A stretch of DNA of 8,417 bases, taken from contig PMHI01000466.1 in the NCBI GenBank assembly GCA_003156615.1, positions 1 to 8,417 on the forward strand, in the 5' to 3' direction. Positions 1 to 6,490 of the stretch are shown here, one piece after another. The notes beneath the pieces are model-generated. The model was not told where the DNA came from, did no database searches, and saw only the letters and a list, made by a program, of their open reading frames with translations. The number at the start of each line of letters is the position of its first letter. Position 1 is the first letter of the stretch. The stretch comes from Acidobacteriaceae bacterium. Its GTDB lineage: Bacteria; Acidobacteriota; Terriglobia; Terriglobales; SbA1. Both the position numbers and the translations under genes were made by a program.

Positions 1-58
1 AGCCAGAATTAGCCCGCCAAATCCTGCTCGGAGACGGACCTTCGATCTCCTTTTTCAT
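1..58 (-). CDS. Possible 5' end of a gene leaving the window
   Basis: On the minus strand an ATG at 58 opens a frame with no stop for the 19 codons left in the window, beginning MKKEIEGPSP. A GGGAG ribosome-site match sits four bases upstream of the ATG. The gene would be divergent from the LuxR regulator at 155, with a shared control region of about 95 bases. The stretch is too short to recognise a family, and open frames of this length are common by chance. The ribosome site and the MKK start are the only real support. Confidence 0.3.
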   Translation of the reverse strand, partial: MKKEIEGPSPSRIWRANSG

Positions 59-93
59 GTTACTCCCGTAATTCAACTTCGGTCACCTGCTCT

Positions 94-121
94 TTGCAGG
101 GGGGGCAAATGCCGCTATGCT
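94..121 (+). promoter_or_regulatory. Possible promoter of the LuxR-family gene
   Basis: A TTGCAG box (94-99) and a TATGCT box (116-121) are separated by 16 bases. The predicted transcript start near 128 gives a leader of about 27 bases before the ATG at 155. The -35 match is weak (first three bases only); the -10 is better. A run of seven G lies in the spacer. Confidence 0.33.
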
Positions 122-154
122 CTAGGTAAGACACGTACGCCCACAGGGAAACCT

Positions 155-811
155 ATGAAAGCAGCAGTAGCGAGAAAACCGACTATCAAAGTTGCCGTGG
201 TGGAGAGCGACCCGCTGAGGTTTGTGGGATTCCGCGCCTTGTTCGATACCGAGCCTGAGTTCGAACTGATTTCCGCCGGCCTGCCCGAGATTTCCACGTT
301 GCAGGACGTGAGCCTCATCCTGCTGGGGAACCGCTCCGGCCAGAACCTGTTTGACGTGATGGCGAGCCTGAAGGCAACGCGGCCGGATCTGCGCATTATC
401 GTGACCGGATCGGGGGTGGACGAAGAAACCATTCTGAAGGCGATCGCGTCCGGGGCCAAGGGCTATGTGGATGAGGCAGCTTCGCCGGCGGAATTTGCGC
501 AGGCGATTCGCATCGTGAGTCAGGGATCGGTATGGGCGCCGCGGAGAGTACTTTCGATGTTCATTGAGCGGGTGTCGTCGGCGCCGGGGCGGATTTTTCC
601 CGCGGGCCGCGTGACTTTCACGGACCGCGAGAAAGAAGTGCTGGAGATGCTGGTGGCGGGACGCTCCAACAAAGAGATTGGCGCTCAGTTAGGCATTGAA
701 GAGCGTACGGTGAAGGCGCACGTGGCGAAATTGATGCGCAAGGTGGGCGTGCAGAACCGGATTGCGCTGTCGGTGCATGCGATCACGCATTCGCTGGTAG
801 CGGCGAAGTAG
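155..811 (+). CDS. LuxR/NarL-family regulator with a degenerate receiver domain
   Basis: This is a cytosolic DNA-binding transcription regulator of 218 residues, the usual NarL/FixJ length. Residues about 11-125 follow the receiver fold (IKVAVVESDPLR at the start, GAKGYV at 100-105). Residues about 153-210 are a LuxR-type helix-turn-helix with the typical FTDREKEVLEMLVAGRSNKE start and a TVKAHVAKLMRKVGV recognition region. The phosphoacceptor Asp expected after the third strand is replaced by Gly58 in ILLGNRSG, and the conserved Lys after GYxx is Glu107, so control by phosphorylation is unlikely. No histidine kinase is adjacent. The ATG at 155 is chosen because AGGGA (145-149) lies five bases upstream. 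Target genes cannot be read from the sequence. The family call is secure; the loss of phospho-control is an inference from missing residues. Confidence 0.93.
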   Translation: MKAAVARKPTIKVAVVESDPLRFVGFRALFDTEPEFELISAGLPEISTLQDVSLILLGNRSGQNLFDVMASLKATRPDLRIIVTGSGVDEETILKAIASGAKGYVDEAASPAEFAQAIRIVSQGSVWAPRRVLSMFIERVSSAPGRIFPAGRVTFTDREKEVLEMLVAGRSNKEIGAQLGIEERTVKAHVAKLMRKVGVQNRIALSVHAITHSLVAAK

Positions 812-839
812 AGAAGCAGGTCTCAATGATTAGGTACTA

Positions 840-892
840 GGTGTTAGGTCTTGGGCTTTTGCCTAAGAGGTAAGACCCAACACCCAAGACCT
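840..892. repeat. Compound inverted repeat with two alternative stems
   Basis: GGTGTTAGGTCTT (840-852) pairs with AAGACCCAACACC (872-884) with one mismatch. AGGTCTTGGG (846-855) pairs perfectly with CCCAAGACCT (883-892). The two stems share bases and cannot form together. The element lies 28 bases after the regulator's stop. It could slow or end transcription or protect the mRNA end, but no T-run follows, so it is not a standard intrinsic terminator. It may also be one copy of a dispersed intergenic palindrome family. Confidence 0.5.
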
Positions 893-985
893 CACGGGTT
901 ACTTTGGGACACTGACCCTTGGTGATCTTGTGGGGAAAGCGGGCCTGACGCATACTCGCCTCACCTACCACAGAACCTGGGAGAC

Positions 986-1033
986 GGGGTTGGAAGTGGC
1001 GATTAGGGTCACTACTTTCAGCCCCGATTTTTT
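986..1033 (+). terminator. Rho-independent terminator
   Basis: The arm GGGGTTGGAAGT (986-997) pairs with ACTTTCAGCCCC (1014-1025) over twelve consecutive pairs, two of them G-U. The pairing can extend inward by two more pairs. Six T (1028-1033) follow two bases after the stem. It reads on the plus strand, 175 bases beyond the regulator's stop, and would insulate the SYLF gene from upstream transcription. Confidence 0.65.
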
Positions 1034-1095
1034 GTCTGCAAGTGGTTGAGCTCCCGCCGGTATTTTCGCTCGATCCTCCGTAGTTAAGCGTTCCC

Positions 1096-1124
1096 GATAC
1101 AACGCTGGCCGCTTCGTTTACAAT
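1096..1124 (+). promoter_or_regulatory. Possible promoter of the SYLF gene
   Basis: TACAAT (1119-1124) matches five of six -10 bases. A weak GATACA (1096-1101) lies 17 bases upstream. The predicted start near 1131 gives a leader of about 35 bases. The position just after the terminator at 1033 is consistent. Confidence 0.35.
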
Positions 1125-1165
1125 CCAATACCAGATCCCAGAGAATTCTTGTGTTACGAGGAACC

Positions 1166-1858
1166 ATGAAAAAGTTCTTACTCTTGACCCTAATTGTGTC
1201 TCTCTGCTCTTTCGTTTTTGGAGCGGATGACCAACCGAAAGAAACCAAGGCGGCGGATCGCGTGCAGGCGGCGGCCGATGTACTGAACGAAATCCAGGCG
1301 GCGCCGGATGCGGGGATTCCGCAGGAAGTGTTGGGCTCGGCGGAGTGCGTCGCGGTCTTGCCGTCGATGTTGAAAGGCGGCTTCATTGTGGGCGCGAACT
1401 ACGGCCGCGGGTTGGCCAGTTGCCGCACCCCCAAGGGATGGAGCGCGCCGGCATTTTTTGTCGTGACCGGCGGCAGCTTTGGTTTCCAGATCGGCGGGCA
1501 GGCCGTTGACCTGGTCATGCTGATCATGAATAAGGACGGGATGAAGCACCTGCTGTCGAGCCAGTTCGAGCTGGGGGCGGACGCTTCCGTGGCGGCCGGG
1601 CCTGTGGGGCGTCATGCCCAAGGAAATACCGACTGGAAGATGCGGGCGGAGGTGCTGACCTATTCGCGAGCCCGCGGTCTGTTTGCGGGGGTTAGCCTTA
1701 ATGGGGCTGTGATCAAGCAGGACAAGGACAGTACGCGGGAATTTTACGGGCGCATGGTGCCGTTCCGGACGTCGCTCGTAGGAGAGATTGAGCCGCCGCC
1801 GGCGGCGAATGCGTTCTTGACGACCTTGGCGAAGTGGGCGCAGGAAGCGGCCAAGTAG
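1166..1858 (+). CDS. Secreted SYLF-domain (Ysc84-like) protein
   Basis: This is a 230-residue exported protein. Residues 1-19 are a clear signal peptide (MKK, a hydrophobic core LLLTLIVSLCSFVF, then a small-residue cut site near FGA-DD), so the mature form is periplasmic or envelope-associated. The rest is one SYLF/DUF500 domain with its usual blocks: GSAECVAVLPSMLKGGFIVG, YGRGLASCR, a WSAPAFFVVTGGSFGFQIGGQ core, and SRARGLFAGVSLNGAVI. SYLF domains bind lipid in the characterised eukaryotic members; the bacterial role is not well defined. The frame can be extended to a GTG at 1151, but the ATG at 1166 puts MKK at the N-terminus and has GAGG four bases upstream. The next gene starts 121 bases later, too far for tight coupling. 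The family is secure, the function is not. Confidence 0.93.
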   Translation: MKKFLLLTLIVSLCSFVFGADDQPKETKAADRVQAAADVLNEIQAAPDAGIPQEVLGSAECVAVLPSMLKGGFIVGANYGRGLASCRTPKGWSAPAFFVVTGGSFGFQIGGQAVDLVMLIMNKDGMKHLLSSQFELGADASVAAGPVGRHAQGNTDWKMRAEVLTYSRARGLFAGVSLNGAVIKQDKDSTREFYGRMVPFRTSLVGEIEPPPAANAFLTTLAKWAQEAAK

Positions 1859-1869
1859 GGCTTTCTCTT

Positions 1870-1934
1870 GGGTGAGGCAAATTCTTCAACATAGAGGAAC
1901 ACAGGGTAAACCTGAGACCTCACCCTTTCCCTGT
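1870..1934 (+). terminator. Overlapping inverted repeats after the SYLF gene, possible weak terminator
   Basis: GGGTGAGG (1870-1877) pairs with CCTCACCC (1918-1925) across a 40-base loop. ACAGGG (1901-1906) pairs with CCCTGT (1929-1934), with TTT just inside the second arm. Neither is followed by a long T-run. They begin 11 bases past the stop at 1858, so a 3'-end role is plausible but weakly supported. Confidence 0.28.
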
Positions 1935-1979
1935 CGGTTTCATAAACATTCTTGACGGTGGTAGTGTCACGCCTCCCCG

Positions 1980-2879
1980 ATGCGGCAGCGACTTGAGTAC
2001 GCGGCAGCCTGGCCGTTCATCAAAATCATGGGTATTTTGCCGCGTCCCGTGGCTCGGGCCATCGGCATTGGGCTGGCTTGGGTGGTTTATCTTCTGCACG
2101 TGCGATTGCGGCAGGTTGGAATGCGCAATCTTGCCATGGCGTTTCCCGAAAAAAGTGAGGCGGCGCGGGCGCGGATTCTGCGTGGGGAGTTTGCTTCGCT
2201 GGGGAGGCAACTGGCCGAGGTCTGCCGCTTTCCCAAGTACACGCTGGAGAACGTCGAGGAAGTTGTGGTGTTTGACGGATTCGAGAACTACGAGCGCGCT
2301 CGCGCTCGCGGCAAGGGTGTGCTCTTGTTCGCGGGACACTTTGGAGGTTGGGAGCTTTCGTCTTTTGTTTTATCGATGCGTGGGCATTGGATGCATGTGA
2401 TCATGCGCGGCATGGACAACGTGTATCTGGGCGAACTGATCCTTCGCTATCGCACGATGCATGGCAACAGAGCTGTGGACAAGGATGATTTTGTGCGCGG
2501 GCTGATCTCGGCGATGAAGGCGGGCGAGGTGGTGGGCATGCTGATGGATACGAATATGACTCCGCCGCAGGGGATCTTCGTGGATTTTTTCGGCATCCCG
2601 GCGTGTACGGCCAGCGGGCTGGCGCGAATTGCGCTGCGCACCGATGCGGCCGTGGTACCGACGTTCACGATTTGGGACGTGCAGTTGGGAAAATACCGGC
2701 TGCGGTTTGATCCGGCGGTCGAGTTGGTGCGCACGGGCGACCTGGAGGCCGACATCAAGGCGAACACGCAGAAATTTAATTTAGTCATTGAAGACTACGT
2801 GCGGAAGTATCCGGAGCAGTGGCTTTGGGTTCACCGGAGGTGGAAGACGCGGCCTCCGGGGGAGAAAGGGCTGTATTGA
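1980..2879 (+). CDS. LpxL/HtrB-family (lysophospholipid / lipid A) acyltransferase
   Basis: This is a 299-residue inner-membrane acyltransferase of the family that adds secondary acyl chains to lipid A from acyl-ACP on the cytoplasmic face. The catalytic HX4E motif is intact: His120 to Glu125 in HFGGWE. Other family marks are VGMLMDTN around 185-192, VDFFG at 201-205, a TASGLARIALRTDAAVVP block after that, and a C-terminal EQWLWVHRRWKTRP. Residues about 24-40 form an N-terminal hydrophobic segment. Length matches the family. The ATG at 1980 has no clear ribosome site; an in-frame stop (1962-1964) rules out an upstream start, and Met17 (2028) is the only near alternative. Whether the acceptor is lipid A or another lipid cannot be read from the sequence. 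Confidence 0.93.
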   Translation: MRQRLEYAAAWPFIKIMGILPRPVARAIGIGLAWVVYLLHVRLRQVGMRNLAMAFPEKSEAARARILRGEFASLGRQLAEVCRFPKYTLENVEEVVVFDGFENYERARARGKGVLLFAGHFGGWELSSFVLSMRGHWMHVIMRGMDNVYLGELILRYRTMHGNRAVDKDDFVRGLISAMKAGEVVGMLMDTNMTPPQGIFVDFFGIPACTASGLARIALRTDAAVVPTFTIWDVQLGKYRLRFDPAVELVRTGDLEADIKANTQKFNLVIEDYVRKYPEQWLWVHRRWKTRPPGEKGLY

Positions 2880-2895
2880 GACGAACTTGGGCTTT

Positions 2896-2920
2896 CGGGC
2901 TTCCGGCGTCGGGCTTCCGG
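2896..2920. repeat. Short tandem repeat
   Basis: CGGGCTTCCGG occurs twice, at 2896-2906 and 2910-2920, a 14-base period. A related GGGCTTTCGG unit sits just before it. It lies about 16 bases past the acyltransferase stop. No function is evident. Confidence 0.45.
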
Positions 2921-2974
2921 TCGATCATCGATGCTTGCGTCGGCTTTCCCTCGGGACCTCAGCCTGCCTACCTA

Positions 2975-2988
2975 TCTGGAATTCCAGA
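2975..2988. repeat. 14-bp perfect palindrome
   Basis: TCTGGAATTCCAGA reads the same on both strands. Its left half plus one base (ATCTGGAATTC) recurs at 3249-3259. With no loop it is more like a dimeric protein-binding site than a hairpin. No gene start is close enough to assign it as an operator. Confidence 0.4.
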
Positions 2989-3186
2989 ACGCGCAGTGGA
3001 CTCGAGGCCGTGGACAGCCGCCTGATTCAGGCGCGGTTCGGGGTCGCTGATGATACAACCTTAACTTTAACTTTCCGCAACCGTCGGACCCCGTAGTACC
3101 GACAAATCGGTTCCCGCTCAGGTGCTGGCGTCAGGCACAAAGGGTTCCCAAGGGCATTGCTGACCATTCGCCAGGTTCCCCCAGGT

Positions 3187-3398
3187 CTACTTGCCTGGAA
3201 CTGCTGCGGGTTGAACCTCATCGGCTGCTTTCTGCGGATCGTCCACGGATCTGGAATTCAGCTGAGAGAAAGCCGGATCATTTTCGCGCCTGGCCACGGC
3301 ACCGTCCTTGAACTTCGCCATCAGGGCTTTCTCCACACGCTTGCCGTCATCCAAGCGACCGTGACATCGATGGTCGGATTGGCAGACCCGGAAGTTAC
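3187..3398 (-). pseudogene. Possible frameshifted C-terminal gene remnant
   Basis: On the minus strand one frame reads VTSGSANPTIDVTVA from 3398, directly after an in-frame stop. A second frame takes over near 3350-3358 and continues LDDGKRVEKALMAKFKDGA to a TAG at 3187-3189. Joining them with a single frameshift gives about 70 residues of protein-like composition, with G/C-rich third positions in the second part. No start codon or ribosome site fits, so it looks like the decayed tail of a gene whose front is gone. I do not recognise the family. The overlapping plus-strand frame (3157-3402) is less protein-like. Confidence 0.3.
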
Positions 3399-3422
3399 TT
3401 AGTTTGCTCGCAACCCCCGGGG

Positions 3423-3451
3423 TTGCAGACAACGTAAGCCACGATTAAGAT
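3423..3451 (+). promoter_or_regulatory. Possible promoter of the large membrane protein
   Basis: TTGCAG (3423-3428) and TAAGAT (3446-3451) are 17 bases apart. The predicted transcript start, near 3458-3460, falls on the ATG at 3460, which has no ribosome site, so the mRNA could be leaderless. The -35 is a weak match. Confidence 0.3.
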
Positions 3452-3459
3452 ACTCGCGC

Positions 3460-6150
3460 ATGGCTATTAGCGAAGCTAAGTTGGATGCGGCATTAACGCC
3501 CAGCGAAGTTGTGCTGCTGCGATGCGATCTGTTTGCGCCGCCGCCTGCCCTCGATTTTCGGAAGCGAGCAAAGTTCGAATTGGACAAGGCAGTGCCGTTT
3601 GCGTTCTTTTTGTTCTTTGCGATGTTCGTCGCGGTGATGGGTGGGACAGCTTCTAGTAAGGTGCCTATATGGGGCCGCATAGTCGCGGCAGTTTTCGGAC
3701 TGGGGATGGTAATCGGGTACTTGGTGTATCGGCGAAGGTTGAAACCGGAAGAAGATCGCGAAGATGTGGCTGTGGTTCGGCCACTCGGGAAACAACGGCT
3801 GGCAGACCTATACGAACTGGTGTTAGCGACGTACTCCGCGGCGCTGCTCGCGAATGAGCAGGCGGGAGTGCTTCGCTTTGAGGACGTCCCAGAAGGACTT
3901 TTCGTGAGCTTTGCTCAGGAGGTAAAGGGCTGGCCAGCGGAGAGTCTCGAAGGAAGGCTCCGTCGCGGCCGCCGGATGAGATTATCTGAGCTGATATTTG
4001 ATTTCTTGGGAGACGGAAGTAATTTCCCGTGGAAACGCGCGATGAAAATCGCAGAGCACACTGCGCTGCTTCGCGGAATGGCTGAAGACAAAGGCTCGCC
4101 AGAGGTGATTGATCCCGCCATCGTAGATGCGCTGTTGCACGAGTGCCGGGAAGGCCGGCCGAAGGTGTGGAGCGGAGTGCGCAACGGGATCGGCGCGGGA
4201 CTCAAGATGCGGGAAGTTCCGCCGAGGATGGAAGAGATCGGCGGTAAGGGCATTCCACGCTACGATTATCCGGAGCGGCCCGTATCTGAACTCGACCGCC
4301 CGGAGTCAAAGCAAGGTGAAGAGGGTTCGGATGGCAAACCTAAAGCCGCAGTGCTGCTTAGCCCGTGGGCGTTCTGGGTTGGTCTCGCGGCGGCGACTCT
4401 ATTGGTGCTGTGCTTTTGGCATCCGGAACATGTATGGTGGGCGTTGCTTTCGGCGATAGCAGCGGCAACGGCGACGATAGCAATACATATTGTGACCTGG
4501 CGGGCTAAACGGCGGCTGGTCGCGAGAAGGGAGAAGTCGTTGGGGTTGCCCGGGAGGCCGCGGGAACTAGGAGCTATGGACCCGTTCAAGGATCTCAGTT
4601 CGTTCGAACTGGTAGCCAGAGTGATCGCGATCGGCCTACTTACGGCGTTCTTGGTCGCGCTCTATCCGTATCTGGTGTTACTCATGCTGATGTATATCCT
4701 TCTGCAGATCGCGACGGTCTCAGCACAGCTCGGCGAGTGGAAAAATAAGATCACCCAGGAGTTGGTTGCAGTACGGTTGCACGAAACCACGAGAGCGCAG
4801 ACAAGCGCCAACTCGGACGCTCATGCGCAGGAAGATACCACGCTACGCACCGCAGAAAAAACGGCGGACTTTCGCCGAGACATTCCACTGCCACGAATAC
4901 CAGAGCCTGTGCCTGCACACGAATTGCCTCCCTTATTGCCTGAGACTAAGGAAAAACTCTCGCGCTGGTCCGAGCGCCGGGAAAGGCTTCATCGGTTATA
5001 TGTAATCGGGGCTGTCTCGCTGATTGGCGTGTACGCGCTGCTGGTGGCAGCATGCGTCCTTTTGGGGCATTCGTCCGGTGATGTAGGGACAGCCGTCGCA
5101 ATGGGAACCGTGATACCGGTATTTCTGTGCATGGTACTGTACTCCTTCTTTTTGGATATTCGCTCTGATTCGGGTTTGAAGTTCTTGATTGGGTTTGGGC
5201 GAGTGGTGATTTTGCTAGAAGCGCCCTTCCTGTTTTTGGGGGCACAGTGGTTGCAACCGTACTTCGCGACCGGCGCTCTTCTGCTGTTGGTGTTGCAGTG
5301 GACATGGATGGATCGGGCAGCGTTAAGGCTGATCCGGCAGCTCCCGGTTCCGGAACCGCATCGCCTGCTGATGCTGAGAGTCTTCGGCAGCCCGGAATTT
5401 GACGACCTCGTGGAGTTGATCGGTCCCTGGAGGCGAGTCGGGATGATCGGGCATTTGGAGGGGTTCGACACTGTGGGCGCAAATCCGGAGGTGCAGAAGG
5501 CCGTTGAGTCCGGCGACGTCGATCGAGCGATCGCAATGGACATGGAGCAGGTTCGTGCCCAGATGGCGATGGCCACCGCTGAGACCGATCAAGACCTGCT
5601 GTTCCGCCGCCACTCGTTTCAGTGCAGCATGAACACTTGGCAAGAGGCGATCCAAGCGATGATGGATCAAGCGGATGTGATCGTAATGGATCTTTCGAGC
5701 TTTTCCGAGAAGAACCAGGGGAGTGCCTGGGAGCTCAGGCAATTGCTGAACCGCGTTCCGCTAAGCCGGGTGACCGTCCTCATCAACCAGTCGACCGAGA
5801 TTGACTGCGTGCGGCGCATTCTTGACGCGAAGGCGATGGAGATGAGCACCACCTCACCGAATGCATCGAATCCGGAGGCGAAGTGGCAGTTAATCAGTAT
5901 CGGGGGAGCCGCGCGAAGGAAGGGTGAATCGTATTTCGAATGGAAATGTAGGCTGGATGACCGGTTGGAGCCGATGCAACTAGCAGGATGGCTGCTGTCC
6001 ATAGCAGCCGATCCGAAGGACCCCGAAGCCGCTATGTCAGTGCAGTCTTCGCCGACAGTTCAGCGTTGGGGGCGTCCCTCGCGCTGGGGGTGGATGGTGG
6101 CTTTTGCGGCGTCCGCGGTTGTGGCGATGTACATGGCGGTACGCCTGTAA
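3460..6150 (+). CDS. Large multi-spanning membrane protein with a C-terminal Rossmann-like domain
   Basis: This 896-residue protein belongs to no family I can name. Predicted membrane segments lie near residues 44-62, 70-90, 302-320, 326-347, 383-418 (two), 513-535, 545-566, 575-597, 600-617 and 877-895, about 11 in all. Residues about 100-290 are soluble and mostly helical; about 420-510 is charged and proline-rich. The main soluble domain, about 630-850, looks like an alpha/beta Rossmann fold: a strand in LMLRVFGSPEF (637-647), WRRVGMIGHLEGFD (657-670), TWQEAI (726-731), then ADVIVMDLSSFSEKNQGSAWE (738-758) and VPLSRVTVLINQSTE (766-780). From memory, similar RVFG / MDLxxF / NQG blocks recur at the C-terminus of other uncharacterised bacterial membrane proteins; I could not check this. 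A TIR- or SLOG-like nucleotide-related role is possible but unproven. The ATG at 3460 lacks a ribosome site; no better start precedes the first membrane segment. Confidence 0.88.
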   Translation: MAISEAKLDAALTPSEVVLLRCDLFAPPPALDFRKRAKFELDKAVPFAFFLFFAMFVAVMGGTASSKVPIWGRIVAAVFGLGMVIGYLVYRRRLKPEEDREDVAVVRPLGKQRLADLYELVLATYSAALLANEQAGVLRFEDVPEGLFVSFAQEVKGWPAESLEGRLRRGRRMRLSELIFDFLGDGSNFPWKRAMKIAEHTALLRGMAEDKGSPEVIDPAIVDALLHECREGRPKVWSGVRNGIGAGLKMREVPPRMEEIGGKGIPRYDYPERPVSELDRPESKQGEEGSDGKPKAAVLLSPWAFWVGLAAATLLVLCFWHPEHVWWALLSAIAAATATIAIHIVTWRAKRRLVARREKSLGLPGRPRELGAMDPFKDLSSFELVARVIAIGLLTAFLVALYPYLVLLMLMYILLQIATVSAQLGEWKNKITQELVAVRLHETTRAQTSANSDAHAQEDTTLRTAEKTADFRRDIPLPRIPEPVPAHELPPLLPETKEKLSRWSERRERLHRLYVIGAVSLIGVYALLVAACVLLGHSSGDVGTAVAMGTVIPVFLCMVLYSFFLDIRSDSGLKFLIGFGRVVILLEAPFLFLGAQWLQPYFATGALLLLVLQWTWMDRAALRLIRQLPVPEPHRLLMLRVFGSPEFDDLVELIGPWRRVGMIGHLEGFDTVGANPEVQKAVESGDVDRAIAMDMEQVRAQMAMATAETDQDLLFRRHSFQCSMNTWQEAIQAMMDQADVIVMDLSSFSEKNQGSAWELRQLLNRVPLSRVTVLINQSTEIDCVRRILDAKAMEMSTTSPNASNPEAKWQLISIGGAARRKGESYFEWKCRLDDRLEPMQLAGWLLSIAADPKDPEAAMSVQSSPTVQRWGRPSRWGWMVAFAASAVVAMYMAVRL

Positions 6151-6160
6151 TCGTGTTGCG

Positions 6161-6234
6161 ATGGACCAATGCAGATTCGCGTCAGTTTGCTTCGCTCACG
6201 AATCCAACGACTCAGTATGCTTGCTCTGGTCCAT
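6161..6234 (+). repeat. Nested inverted repeat downstream of the membrane-protein gene
   Basis: ATGGACCA (6161-6168) pairs with TGGTCCAT (6227-6234). Inside it GATTCG (6174-6179) pairs with CGAATC (6199-6204). All pairs are perfect, but the loops and spacers are long. It begins ten bases past the stop at 6150 and could fold in the mRNA 3' end; no T-run follows. Confidence 0.35.
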
Positions 6235-6408
6235 GAAGGGTTCGGCACGATCGTGAACAGGAATACCAGCAGACGTGCCGATGGACTCGTAATGGGCCGA
6301 TTCGTCAGCCTCTTGAGATCTTTCCCCGCAACGACGTAAGAAACTAGAATTGCTGCTGAACGTGAGTCGGGCTGAGTCCGGAAGGCTGCAGCGCACTGCG
6401 ATGCGGCC

Positions 6409-6433
6409 CTGTTTCAGCTCAGAGCAGTTTTTT
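6409..6433 (+). terminator. Weak Rho-independent terminator
   Basis: CTGTTT (6409-6414) pairs with GAGCAG (6422-6427) across a seven-base loop. Two of the six pairs are G-U. Six T (6428-6433) follow at once. The stem is weak, but the T-run and the position, just before the caspase promoter and after the membrane-protein gene, make sense. Confidence 0.35.
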
Positions 6434-6451
6434 CCCCACTCGTAACGATCC

Positions 6452-6482
6452 TTGCAGTGCTTGCGGCTAGCGGCGTTATAAT
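6452..6482 (+). promoter_or_regulatory. Promoter of the caspase gene
   Basis: TATAAT (6477-6482) is a perfect -10 box. TTGCAG (6452-6457) lies 19 bases upstream, a weak -35 with a slightly long spacer. The predicted transcript start is near 6489, about 52 bases before the GTG at 6541. The start lies downstream of the in-frame GTG at 6457, which argues against that codon as the translation start. Confidence 0.5.
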
Positions 6483-6490
6483 CGAAAACC

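Larger units (their letters stand above)
812..1165. other. Intergenic region between the regulator and the SYLF gene
   Basis: This 354-base gap has no convincing coding frame. It holds the inverted repeat at 840-892, an intrinsic terminator at 986-1033 and a possible promoter for the next gene at 1096-1124. A weak promoter-like pair, TTGTGG (928-933) and CATACT (951-956) with 17 bases between, would start a transcript near 963 that ends at the terminator. That could be a short RNA of about 70 bases, but the boxes are poor matches. Confidence 0.5.
2880..3459. other. Large intergenic gap, probable junction region
   Basis: The 580 bases have no intact gene I can support. The gap contains a short tandem repeat (2896-2920), a 14-bp palindrome (2975-2988), two AACTTT units in tandem (3063-3074), a small perfect hairpin ACCGA-CAAA-TCGGT (3098-3111), the decayed minus-strand frame at 3187-3398 and a possible promoter at 3423-3451. 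The 11-base word ATCTGGAATTC occurs at both 2974-2984 and 3249-3259. No integrase, tRNA or clear attachment site is present. Confidence 0.5.

Noticed and set aside
1151..1165. Upstream GTG start for the SYLF protein
   Set aside because: It would place five residues before the MKK signal-peptide start and has no better ribosome site than the ATG at 1166.
1190..1621. 143-codon minus-strand frame opposite the SYLF gene
   Set aside because: It is Arg/His-rich with no domain, and the plus-strand SYLF protein explains the region.
3027..3221. 64-codon minus-strand frame with a KVKVKV stretch
   Set aside because: The KVKVKV comes from the AACTTT tandem repeat at 3063-3074; there is no ribosome site and no domain.
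4946..5576. Two long minus-strand frames (about 195 codons each) inside the membrane-protein gene
   Set aside because: They are Ser/Thr/Arg/Pro-rich, overlap each other in different frames and lie opposite a clear membrane-protein coding frame; they are shadows of high-GC coding.
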